Counted from the first letter of the stretch, positions 1 to 6,486 are shown. The stretch is 6,916 nt of DNA from Acidobacteriaceae bacterium (GCA_025462785.1 JAOAPG010000336.1:1-6916); one strand, 5' to 3'. Numbers and translations are program-made. The notes: generated by a model from the letters alone, not told the origin.

Positions 1-1
1 C

Positions 2-418
2 CGGATCGACCGTCTTTCCGGTTTGATTGTGCAGCCCTCGGCCGTGCCGGACTGTGTTTCCTTGTTCCGCATCGATTCGGGGCAAATCTTTGGTCCGATG
101 CCTTTACACATTCAAGTCACGGAACACACCAAGTCGCAATCGATGGACGCGCGCGTCCAAGAAGTGCTACGAAATGTTGAACGGGAAGGGCCCAGGACCG
201 CAACCGCGGTTATGGAACACCTGGCCATCTTGAAACGTTGGTATTATCGCAGCAACCGAATCGGCGAAATCTTCTTTGCTGACGACAAGGACACTTTGCC
301 CATGCGAAGGATCGTAAGAGGAATCTCCCGAGTATTCCGGGGCGAAGAGCCAGAGGCGGGCAATATACTAAACGCGCCTGTTATTGACGCTGCATTTGAA
401 CAAAAACCCTTGTCCTGA
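2..418 (+). CDS. C-terminal part of a UvrC/GIY-YIG-like protein (5' truncated by window edge)
   Basis: The frame is open from base 2 to a TGA at 416-418 and has no upstream stop, so the N-terminus lies outside the window. A TTG at 23 could be read as a start, but the preceding codons (RIDRLSG) continue the protein naturally. The recognisable stretch is MEHLAILKRWYYRS followed by GEIFFADDK and RRIVRGISRVFRGEE, near the C-terminus. I associate this with acidobacterial proteins annotated as UvrC- or Cho-like excinuclease subunits that carry an N-terminal GIY-YIG nuclease domain. That domain is not visible here, so the nuclease function is inferred from resemblance alone. The visible part has no membrane segment and is basic near its end, which would fit a DNA-binding protein. 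The gap to the next gene on the same strand is 55 bp, so cotranscription is possible. Confidence 0.5.
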   Translation, partial: RIDRLSGLIVQPSAVPDCVSLFRIDSGQIFGPMPLHIQVTEHTKSQSMDARVQEVLRNVEREGPRTATAVMEHLAILKRWYYRSNRIGEIFFADDKDTLPMRRIVRGISRVFRGEEPEAGNILNAPVIDAAFEQKPLS

Positions 419-473
419 GTGCAAGCAAAGATCCTGAATCAAACGGCTCCTATTTACATCTAACGCGGGCAAC

Positions 474-983
474 ATGAAGGAACGGAAAATTAAGCCGATG
501 AAAGATGACTCGAACAAGATCCTTCGCGAACACCTGGTTGAGCTGCTAAAGGGCGGCGGCGCTCACGCTAAATTCGAAGATGCCGTTAAGGATCTGTCCC
601 CTGAACTGCGCGGCCGCAGACCATCTGGCTTCCCTCATTCTCCGTGGATGCTGCTGGAGCACCTCCGTATTACGCAATCAGATATTCTTGAATTCAGCCG
701 CAATCCAAAGCATGTCTCCCCGGAATGGCCGGAAGGCTATTGGCCAAAAGACGAAAAGCCACCCCGAACGGCCACATGGGGCGAGAGCGTCAAGAAATTC
801 CACGCGGATTTGAACGAGATGCAAAAGTTGGTATCGAATCCTGAGACGGACTTATACGCACAGATTTCGTGGGGAGACGGTCAGACTATTCTTCGGGAAG
901 CGTTGCTATTGGCAGATCACAACGCGTACCACGTCGCGCAGTTGGTAGATGTGCGCCGGCTATTAGGTGTATGGCCGAAATGA
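474..983 (+). CDS. DinB-like (DinB/YfiT superfamily) protein
   Basis: This is a 169-residue, probably cytosolic, helical protein. DinB/YfiT proteins are four-helix bundles holding a metal ion through three histidines, and many act as thiol-dependent transferases or have no known role. Here the candidate ligands are H63 in the LLEHLRI helix and H149 and H153 in DHNAYHVAQL, which is the usual spacing for the family. The HSPWMLLEH segment and the C-terminal LVDVRRLLGVW also fit the family. Length is normal for a single-domain member. Two starts are possible: ATG at 474 (as given) and ATG at 498 (giving MKDDSNKILREHL). Neither has a strong ribosome-binding site at ideal spacing, and the AAGGA at 477-481 is rather far from 498. 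The substrate cannot be told from sequence. The gene ends 7 bp before a hairpin repeat that may terminate it. Confidence 0.75.
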   Translation: MKERKIKPMKDDSNKILREHLVELLKGGGAHAKFEDAVKDLSPELRGRRPSGFPHSPWMLLEHLRITQSDILEFSRNPKHVSPEWPEGYWPKDEKPPRTATWGESVKKFHADLNEMQKLVSNPETDLYAQISWGDGQTILREALLLADHNAYHVAQLVDVRRLLGVWPK

Positions 984-990
984 GCTCGTC

Positions 991-1094
991 TAGAGCGGAC
1001 ACTCTTGTCCGCTGCTTTTGCAGTTGTTCTGGACCTCGTTTCTTGAGCTGGGACACTTAACCTCACAAAGAAGGCGGAGGAGTCTCCGCCCCAC
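991..1094. repeat. Paired-hairpin intergenic repeat, copy 1 (REP/BIME-like)
   Basis: The left hairpin is at 995-1012: GCGGACA, loop CTCT, TGTCCGC, a perfect 7-bp stem. The right hairpin is at 1073-1090: GGCGGAG, loop GAGT, CTCCGCC, also a perfect 7-bp stem, followed by CCAC. The two ends are roughly inverted copies of each other. The left end (TAGAGCGGACACTCTTG, 991-1007) is identical to 6382-6398 in copy 2. The element lies between the stop codons of two convergent genes, 7 bp after the DinB-like gene and 5 bp before the end of the broken gene on the other strand. It may act as a bidirectional terminator or mRNA 3'-end stabiliser. That role is inference. Confidence 0.8.
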
Positions 1095-1099
1095 ACAAG

Positions 1100-2648
1100 T
1101 TACGCGACTTCCCGATCCGCATCGGTTGACCCTTCTCTTCTTGCTCGCTTTCGGAAAACAGGCTTCAGGTTTCTGCGCCATCTCTCGTCGATGCCCACCA
1201 ATTCCCAACAAATCTTTGGAGAGAAATATCGCAGCAGTGTGTCTGTGGCCGGATCCACGCGCAACGCTGGTGCTACAAGAAAGAGCACCGGATCTTCCGT
1301 CGAAAGCTCCTTTCCCGGAAAATATCCAAACTTCTTAAACTCGCCGCGTGCGTGGTGCCACGCAACTCTCGCCCAGTAATCCAATCCTTGCAGCGGTAGA
1401 TGAATATCTTCATCCGCCTTCAATTCGACTACCGCTAGCCTGCCTTCTTGTGTAGTAGTAAGCACATCAATCATCGTCCGATCTGATGCGGAGAACGCCT
1501 GGCACTTGCGAATACAAGCAACCTGGATCTAATCGACCGTCGATCGCAACGATATTTCGCACCGCGAGTAATTCCAACCACCGCTCGGGATGCATCCGCC
1601 ACAACGGACTGTCTCGTGGCCCCTCTGCGTGGCACTTCTCCGATGCTACATACCAGCCTTCGAAACGTCTATATTTTGGTCGCAGAGCACTCGTTCCTGA
1701 GCGCCCACCCCAAACACAACCTCCGATGTGCTGCGGAAACCTCCGGGTTCATGGGCTAATCGGGCGCGGGCGAACTCGAGACCGTGACATCGAAACGCAA
1801 TCTCGGCGGGCGATAGCACCGCGACTTCTGCCTCCGGCATCAACTCGCGAATTCGAGCCAGCGGAGCGCTGAACCGCTCCCGAGTGGCAATCTCGTCTGG
1901 AGCGTGTACAAGGCGTGTCGCCACATTGCCACGATCAGAGACGTCGATCTCGCGCAAACTGCCTTCTCGCTCTTGCAACTCATACAACTGCCATTTCGCC
2001 GCAGAAGGATGCAGATGGGCGATGGGCTCGCGCGTCAGTGCAGAAAACTCTCCGGCGGAAAAAAAGCTTCAGTCCTTCGATCATGAACTTGCCGGCATGT
2101 GCCTGCCGGCAAGCATCAAGCCACAGAATGCCGAACGTGAGCGCGGCGTCGACCGAAGCCTGAGTTTCTTGTGAGTTCACCCCCAATACTGCAAACCCCG
2201 ACTGCCCCTGCTTCAACACTCCACGGGCGTAGATTGGTCCGAAAGATCGTTCCAGGTCCATCGCTGTGCTGAGCTGGATGACTGTAAAGGCGGGGAAGAG
2301 GCGCGCCAGAACCCGACGAAGTTCCTGATAAGCCACTCGGGCCGCCTGCTTCGCACTAGGGGTACGACGATCGCGCTCGCGGCAAATCTCAACCTTCGAG
2401 GGGCGTGTCTGCCCCATTCTTTGTACCGTCAGGCTGAGAGCTTCACATTTAACCTCCGCATCGAGAACTCTTCGAACGACATTGCGCTCCGCGGACCACA
2501 GATGCAGCAGACATTTGTTGCGCTCTCCGGAGATCGAGTACTTCGCTTGCGCGAGATCGAATGTCACGGCGCCATCTTCCAGGATCACGGCACCACGAGC
2601 ATCGGCGAGAAACTCTTCCAGCACGCGAACCAGTGATTCCGGAGTCAC
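1100..2648 (-). pseudogene. Frameshifted gene for an unassigned protein with a PD-(D/E)XK nuclease-like C-terminal domain
   Basis: Three minus-strand frame segments (2648 to about 2060, about 2060 to 1665, 1665 to about 1499, then 1499 to 1100) read as one continuous protein of about 515 residues if three single-base changes are undone. These are one base too many in the A7 run at 2059-2065, one base too few near 1663-1665, and one too many near 1498-1499. Across each junction sensible sequence resumes: LKLFSAGEFSALTREPIAHL, then DVFEGWYVASEKCHAEG, then SQVPAFSASDRTMIDVL. In the rebuilt numbering, D394, E408-L-K410 and Q420-x-x-x-Y424 match the D, (D/E)xK and QxxxY pattern of PD-(D/E)XK nucleases. 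They are preceded by a helix, PERWLELL, and followed by LVAPALRVDPATDTLLRYFS. I do not recognise the N-terminal 370 residues. The first possible start is GTG at 2648, which has no clear ribosome-binding site. The gene may be a decaying pseudogene, or the frame breaks may be assembly errors. Confidence 0.7.
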
Positions 2649-2741
2649 ATTGCCATTGTGCAGTTCACAGAGGCATGCGTATGTGGCGGGTGACCAATGT
2701 CCCCCAGATCAGAGCCGCGTCCTGCCGCAACTAAGTTGGTG

Positions 2742-2750
2742 TGGGATAAT
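2742..2750 (+). promoter_or_regulatory. Candidate extended -10 promoter for tldD
   Basis: TGG followed by GATAAT forms an extended -10 element (TGn plus a five-of-six match to TATAAT) in the 151-bp divergent region. No convincing -35 lies 16-18 bp upstream, which is common for extended -10 promoters. Transcription would begin near 2757 and leave an untranslated leader of about 43 bases before the GTG start of tldD. This is based on pattern only. Confidence 0.35.
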
Positions 2751-2799
2751 TGAAGGTAGCCAGCGGAGTCCTTCGAAAACCGTCCGGCATCTAACTAAC

Positions 2800-4251
2800 G
2801 TGGATAAAAACCAATTTTTTTTGCAGCGTTATGGCCTCACCGAACGCAGCCTTGAGCAATTCTTGGCGGCAGCTTTGTCAGCCGGTGGCGACTACGCGGA
2901 CCTTTATTTTGAGTATCTTTCTTCGACCGCTTTGGCAGTGGATGAATCCATGGTCAAATCGGCATCTCAGGGAACTTCTGCGGGGTGCGGCGTTCGAGTA
3001 ATCTCCGGTGAGCGTACCGGATACGCCTACACCGACGACCTTTCGCCTGAGCGGATTTTGCATGCCGCCCGTACCGCCGCGTTGATTGCGAGTGGCCCAG
3101 CTAAAACTCCGGTCGTGGGATTCCAGCAGAAAGCGGCACGGAGCTTGTATCCAATCGCTCTTCCGTCGGTCGACGCCGAGATTTCTGCCAAAGTCGAACT
3201 CGTCATGCGTGCCGATGCAGCTGCGCGCTCCTATGATCCGCGCATCAAGGAAGTTCGCGCCAGCTACTCGGATGAATTACGGAACATTCTGGTGGTCGGT
3301 TCGGACGGGACTTTAGCTGAAGATTCCCAGCCGCTCGCTCGCATGAACGTTTCCTGCATCGCGAAAACGGACGGTAACTCCGCGCGTGGCAGCTCAGGCG
3401 GCGGTGGCCGCGTGGCGCTCGATTTCTTCTTCGGAGAAAAGACTCCGGAATATTTTGCCAAAGAGTCAGCTCGTCAAGCCATCCTACAACTCGATGCTCG
3501 GGAAGCCCCAGCCGGAGAAATGGAAGTTGTCCTCGGCCCAGGATGGCCCGGCGTACTGTTGCATGAGGCTATTGGTCATGGACTTGAAGCAGACTTCAAC
3601 CGCAAGCAGACGTCGGCGTTCGCTGGATTAATCGGAAAGCGTGTGGCCAGCGATAAGTGCACGATTGTCGACAACGGGACCATGCCTTGGCGGCGTGGTT
3701 CGCTTAACGTTGACGACGAAGGGCAGCCCACGCAGAACACCATGCTCATCGAAAAGGGCATTCTTAAGGGATATCTGAGCGATAAGCTCTCTGCCCGTCT
3801 CATGGGAATGAGCGACACGGGTAATGGACGCCGGGAAAGTTACGAGCACATCCCGATGCCGCGCATGACCAATACTTATATGCTGGCCGGAGAAGACGAT
3901 CCGCAAGACATTATCCATTCAGTAAAGAATGGTATTTATGCGGTGAACTTCGGTGGTGGCCAGGTGGATATCACCAATGGAAAATTCGTGTTCTCTGCGT
4001 CTGAAGCTTATCTGATTGAAGATGGTCAAATTACGGCTCCGATAAAAGGCGCAACTTTAATCGGGAACGGTCCTGACGTGCTAACGCGCGTCTCCATGGT
4101 CGGCAACGATCTCAGGTTGGATGAAGGCGTGGGTACGTGTGGTAAAGACGGACAAGCTGTGCCAGTAGGTGTGGGCATCCCAACGGTGAAGGTGGATCGC
4201 TTGACTGTTGGCGGAACAGCCAGGAAAGAGTCCGGCGGTTTCATGCAGTAA
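2800..4251 (+). CDS. tldD: TldD metalloprotease subunit
   Basis: TldD is the catalytic subunit of the cytosolic TldD/TldE heteromeric zinc protease, which cleaves unfolded or modified peptides through a narrow channel. Known roles in enterobacteria include microcin B17 maturation and CcdA antitoxin degradation. The product is 483 residues, the normal family length. The N-terminal PmbA/TldD domain covers about residues 25-100 (GGDYADLYFEY to TAYTDD-type sequence). The zinc motif HEAIGH is at residues 255-260 with catalytic E256, and the third ligand is C447 in GTCGKDGQ. It ends in VDRLTVGG, as is typical. The frame stays open upstream to 2482, but that stretch is antisense to the broken nuclease-like gene and does not look like TldD. 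GTG at 2800 gives MDKNQFFLQRYGLTERSLEQF, a fitting N-terminus; TTG at 2821 is an alternative. No strong ribosome-binding site precedes 2800. tldE follows 123 bp downstream on the same strand. Confidence 0.93.
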   Translation: MDKNQFFLQRYGLTERSLEQFLAAALSAGGDYADLYFEYLSSTALAVDESMVKSASQGTSAGCGVRVISGERTGYAYTDDLSPERILHAARTAALIASGPAKTPVVGFQQKAARSLYPIALPSVDAEISAKVELVMRADAAARSYDPRIKEVRASYSDELRNILVVGSDGTLAEDSQPLARMNVSCIAKTDGNSARGSSGGGGRVALDFFFGEKTPEYFAKESARQAILQLDAREAPAGEMEVVLGPGWPGVLLHEAIGHGLEADFNRKQTSAFAGLIGKRVASDKCTIVDNGTMPWRRGSLNVDDEGQPTQNTMLIEKGILKGYLSDKLSARLMGMSDTGNGRRESYEHIPMPRMTNTYMLAGEDDPQDIIHSVKNGIYAVNFGGGQVDITNGKFVFSASEAYLIEDGQITAPIKGATLIGNGPDVLTRVSMVGNDLRLDEGVGTCGKDGQAVPVGVGIPTVKVDRLTVGGTARKESGGFMQ

Positions 4252-4262
4252 GAAGTTTCCCG

Positions 4263-4349
4263 ACCACGGAATCACGGAGAAAATCGTACGCACCATTTGA
4301 ACCTCCAAATTTATTGGTTTTTTCTCCGCGTCTCCGTGCCTCCATGGTG
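4263..4349. repeat. Palindromic CACGGAG-type repeat between tldD and tldE
   Basis: The left arm (4263-4283) reads ACCACGGAATCACGGAGAAAA. The right arm (4318-4349) is its imperfect inverse, six T followed by CTCCGCG, TCTCCGTGC and CTCCATGGTG. CACGGAG at 4273-4279 is exactly complementary to CTCCGTG at 4332-4338. The arms are made of degenerate units of about 9 bp (CACGGAGNN). The intervening 34 bp are AT-rich and carry no gene. The RNA could fold into a long hairpin inside a tldD-tldE transcript, reducing read-through or protecting the tldD 3' end. The function is inferred. Confidence 0.65.
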
Positions 4350-4365
4350 AATAACCTCTTGGATT

Positions 4366-4370
4366 AAGGA
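4366..4370 (+). promoter_or_regulatory. Ribosome-binding site of tldE
   Basis: AAGGA lies 4 bases before the ATG at 4375. It fixes the tldE start: an in-frame TGA at 4348-4350 lies just upstream, and no other ATG, GTG or TTG start is in frame between them. Confidence 0.65.
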
Positions 4371-4374
4371 TTCA

Positions 4375-5763
4375 ATGTCTACTACTCAACTCGAAACTGG
4401 AAACCAGAAACTCGCAACTGACTTAAAAGAACTCGCGCAGGAGATCGTCCGGCAAGCCATTGCTGGCGGCGCGACGGCCGCTGAGTGCGTTATTCGCGAG
4501 GGCGATGAGTTCTCTACTCTGGTCCGATTGGGTCAGGTTGAAACCCTCAAGGAATCCGGTTCCAAATCCATCGGTGTGCGTGTATTCAACGGAAAGCGCG
4601 CGGCCAGCACCTACTCCAGCGATTTTTCACGCGCAGGTCTCGACCGCATGGTGAAATCCGCGCTGGAGCTTTCAAAGATTACTTCCGAAGATCCGTTTGC
4701 CGGAATTCCCGAGCCCGGCCAATTAGGTTCCATTTCTGGCGACCTCGATCTTTATTCAGCCGATGTCTATTCACTTCCCGGCGAAGAGCGCATCAGCTAC
4801 GCTCGCAGGGCCGAGAAAGCAGCGCTTGATGCAGACCCCCGCATCAAGAATTCTGAAGGCGGCTCATTCGATGCAGCCACTGGCCACAAAATCATGGCCA
4901 ACTCACACGGCTTCGTCGGCGAATATCGACGCTCTTATTGCTCAATTGCTGCGATTCCCATTGCGCAAACGGAAGACGGCGCCATGCAGCGCGACTACTG
5001 GTTCTCCGTTTCGCGAAACTTGAGGCAGCTCGAATCTCCGGAACACGTTGGAAAAGTCGCTGCGCAGCGTACGCTACGAAGATTAGGTGCGCGAAAACTG
5101 AAGACGGCGCGCGTCCCGGTGATCTTCGATCCACTCGTTGCCACCTCTATCCTTGGTCACATCTTCGAAGGCGTGGAGGGAGACTCCGTCTATCGCGGTG
5201 CATCGTTCTTGGCCGGAAAACTAGGCCAGAAAATTGCAGCCGATCAGCTTACCGTCATTGATGATGGAACTGTCAAAGGTGGCTTTGGTACTAGCCCGTT
5301 CGATGGCGAAGGGGTGCCCACGCGCCGCACACTGGTCATCGAAAATGGCGTGCTCAAGTCGTATCTACTGAATACCTACACGGCGAAGAAGCTCGGCCTT
5401 CAGACCACGGGCAACGCCTCGAGAGGCTTGGCCGGTACTCCCGGAATCGGTCCGGGTAATTACTTCCTACAGCCGGGAACCAAAACGCCTCAACAAATCA
5501 TTGGTGAAATCAAAGAAGGTTTGTACGTCACCGAATTCCTCGGTCATGGAGCGAATCTCGTAACCGGCGACTACTCGCGCGGAGCCTCGGGCCTCTGGAT
5601 CTCCGGAGGAGAACTCGCGTATCCGGTCGAAGAGATCACCGTCGCCGGAAATCTGAAGGAAATGTTCTTCAACATCTCTGAGATCGCTAATGACTTGGAA
5701 TTTCGCGGCGCAATGGCGTCGCCAACAATCCGAATTGATGGCCTGCTAGTTGGCGGCGAGTAA
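4375..5763 (+). CDS. tldE: TldE (PmbA) subunit of the TldD/TldE protease
   Basis: TldE is the non-catalytic partner of TldD; the two form the cytosolic heteromeric protease, and TldE helps shape the peptide channel. The protein has 462 residues, normal for the family. The N-terminal domain includes SKSIGVRVFNGKRAASTYSSD at about residues 63-83. The central domain includes ILGHIFEGVEGDSVYRGASFL at about residues 259-279. This aligns with the HEAIGHG region of TldD but has only one histidine (H262) and no HExxxH, and the C-terminal GTCGKxGQ cysteine is also absent. The C-terminal part carries GNASRG, GNYFLQPG, VTEFLGHG and IRIDGLLVGGE, all TldE/PmbA-like. The first 15 or so residues are encoded by a 7-bp tandem repeat and look like an added, non-conserved extension before the first helix (LKELAQEIVRQA). 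It is probably cotranscribed with tldD across a 123-bp gap that holds a palindromic repeat. It also has its own ribosome-binding site. Confidence 0.92.
   Translation: MSTTQLETGNQKLATDLKELAQEIVRQAIAGGATAAECVIREGDEFSTLVRLGQVETLKESGSKSIGVRVFNGKRAASTYSSDFSRAGLDRMVKSALELSKITSEDPFAGIPEPGQLGSISGDLDLYSADVYSLPGEERISYARRAEKAALDADPRIKNSEGGSFDAATGHKIMANSHGFVGEYRRSYCSIAAIPIAQTEDGAMQRDYWFSVSRNLRQLESPEHVGKVAAQRTLRRLGARKLKTARVPVIFDPLVATSILGHIFEGVEGDSVYRGASFLAGKLGQKIAADQLTVIDDGTVKGGFGTSPFDGEGVPTRRTLVIENGVLKSYLLNTYTAKKLGLQTTGNASRGLAGTPGIGPGNYFLQPGTKTPQQIIGEIKEGLYVTEFLGHGANLVTGDYSRGASGLWISGGELAYPVEEITVAGNLKEMFFNISEIANDLEFRGAMASPTIRIDGLLVGGE
4387..4421 (+). repeat. Five-unit 7-bp tandem repeat within the tldE start
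   Basis: Consecutive units are CAACTCG, AAACTGG, AAACCAG, AAACTCG and CAACTGA, with a consensus of (C/A)AACT(C/G)G. The array begins 12 bp after the A of the ATG and encodes the residues around QLETGNQKLATD. Because the unit is not a multiple of three, loss or gain of one unit would put tldE out of frame. Confidence 0.6.
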
Positions 5764-5812
5764 AAAATTACCGCGACTCTTCCCTTTGTCTTTCCAAGCG
5801 GCTTGCGGAGCG

Positions 5813-5838
5813 TCGACTGAGAGCTAGTCGATTTGCTT
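5813..5838 (+). terminator. Weak terminator-like hairpin after tldE
   Basis: TCGACT (5813-5818) pairs with AGTCGA (5826-5831) around a 7-base loop and is followed by TTTGCTT. The stem is short, with only three G-C pairs, and the T tract is interrupted, so this is a weak candidate. It lies 50 bp after the tldE stop and would separate tldE from the next gene. Confidence 0.3.
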
Positions 5839-5864
5839 ACCCAGGCTTGATCTCTCGCGAATAG

Positions 5865-5870
5865 TACAAT
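5865..5870 (+). promoter_or_regulatory. Candidate -10 box for leaderless transcription of the 5877 gene
   Basis: TACAAT is a five-of-six match to TATAAT and ends 6 bases before the ATG at 5877, so transcription would start at or very near the start codon. The bases between (CTCTGC) hold no ribosome-binding site, which is consistent with a leaderless mRNA. No clear -35 is present at 16-18 bp spacing. Confidence 0.4.
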
Positions 5871-5876
5871 CTCTGC

Positions 5877-6377
5877 ATGAGCGATGGCCCAATAGAACCA
5901 TCTTCGCTGAGCGATGAACGCGATTGGCGTCCCGTGATCGCCGGAGTTGCGGTGGTTGTCATTGTGGTTGTCGCGATTGCATTCCTGCTCCGCTCTCACC
6001 CCCAAGCGGCTCCGACGCCGGATCCATATGCTGCCAATTTGAAAATTTCTGATCTGAAGATGAGTCAGGCAGAAAATTTCGTTGGGGCGAGTGTTACTTA
6101 CATCGACGGGACAATTAGCAATAATGGACCGAAGACCGTGACGCACGCCACCGTGCATGTGACATTCAAGAACTCACTCGATCAGGTGGTGCAGAGCGAA
6201 GATCTTCCTATTCAGGTCTTGCAAACCAACGGTCCATATCCTGACACCGTCGATCTCAAGGCTGCGCCGCTCGCGCCTGGGCAGAGCAAGCCATTCCGGC
6301 TGACATTTGAGCATGTCAGCGACGACTGGAACCACGCGTATCCCGAAGTAAAAATCATGGATGTAACGGCAAAGTAG
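5877..6377 (+). CDS. Single-pass membrane-anchored protein, DUF2393-like
   Basis: This is a protein of 166 residues. A short acidic N-terminal tail (residues 1-19, ending DERDWRP) is followed by one strongly hydrophobic membrane segment (about residues 20-38, very rich in valine) and then RSH. A proline-rich linker (about residues 40-49) leads into a soluble domain. The charge pattern does not clearly fix topology, but the layout suggests a signal anchor with the C-terminal domain outside the cytoplasm. That domain has the alternating-strand look of an Ig/FxLYD-type beta sandwich, including GTISNNGPKTVTHATVHVTFKN and LAPGQSKPFRLTFEHV. I associate this arrangement with acidobacterial proteins annotated as DUF2393; their function is unknown. 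No catalytic motif is visible. The ATG has no ribosome-binding site but does have a well-placed -10 box. The gene ends 4 bp before repeat copy 2. Confidence 0.7.
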   Translation: MSDGPIEPSSLSDERDWRPVIAGVAVVVIVVVAIAFLLRSHPQAAPTPDPYAANLKISDLKMSQAENFVGASVTYIDGTISNNGPKTVTHATVHVTFKNSLDQVVQSEDLPIQVLQTNGPYPDTVDLKAAPLAPGQSKPFRLTFEHVSDDWNHAYPEVKIMDVTAK

Positions 6378-6381
6378 CATG

Positions 6382-6469
6382 TAGAGCGGACACTCTTGCG
6401 CGCTGCGTTTGAAGTTTGATTTCAACTCAACGGAGAAATCAAAACGGCGGACAGGAGTGTCCGCCCCAC
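6382..6469. repeat. Paired-hairpin intergenic repeat, copy 2 (REP/BIME-like)
   Basis: The left end TAGAGCGGACACTCTTG (6382-6398) is identical to 991-1007, but its hairpin is damaged: GCGGACA faces TGCGCGC. The right hairpin at 6446-6465 has a perfect 8-bp stem, GGCGGACA, loop GGAG, TGTCCGCC, followed by CCAC as in copy 1. The reverse complement of this right hairpin differs from the left hairpin of copy 1 by only one loop base over the shared 18 positions. The interior differs from copy 1 in sequence and length. It sits between convergent genes, 4 bp after one stop codon and 17 bp from the other, and could terminate transcription from both sides. Confidence 0.8.
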
Positions 6470-6486
6470 GGACAGAAGAAGACAGC

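Noticed and set aside
419..473. Promoter between the UvrC-like gene and the DinB-like gene
   Set aside because: No paired -35 and -10 boxes could be found in the 55-bp gap; isolated AT-rich matches such as TTTACAT are too weak to report.
991..1094. CRISPR or transposon (MITE) interpretation of the hairpin repeat
   Set aside because: There are only two distant copies with no spacers, no target-site duplications that I can see, and interiors that are not conserved between copies. A REP-doublet type of element fits better.
1018..1338. Plus-strand open frames (also 1486-1872 and 1884-2174) opposite the broken gene
   Set aside because: The minus strand across this region gives continuous, protein-like sequence once three single-base breaks are undone. 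The plus-strand frames have unnatural composition and show no recognisable motif.
4344..4367. Seven-codon leader peptide (MVNNLLD) ending just before the tldE start
   Set aside because: It has no ribosome-binding site, starts inside the palindromic repeat arm and has no regulatory codon bias, so chance is the better explanation.
2800..5763. A RiPP maturation locus built around tldD and tldE
   Set aside because: TldD/TldE can process modified peptides, but there is no precursor-like small gene, no modifying enzyme and no exporter nearby. The pair is common as a housekeeping protease.
5571..6158. Minus-strand open frame of 195 codons across the tldE end and the DUF2393-like gene
   Set aside because: It is antisense to two convincing genes and has the composition of a shadow frame, with no motif.
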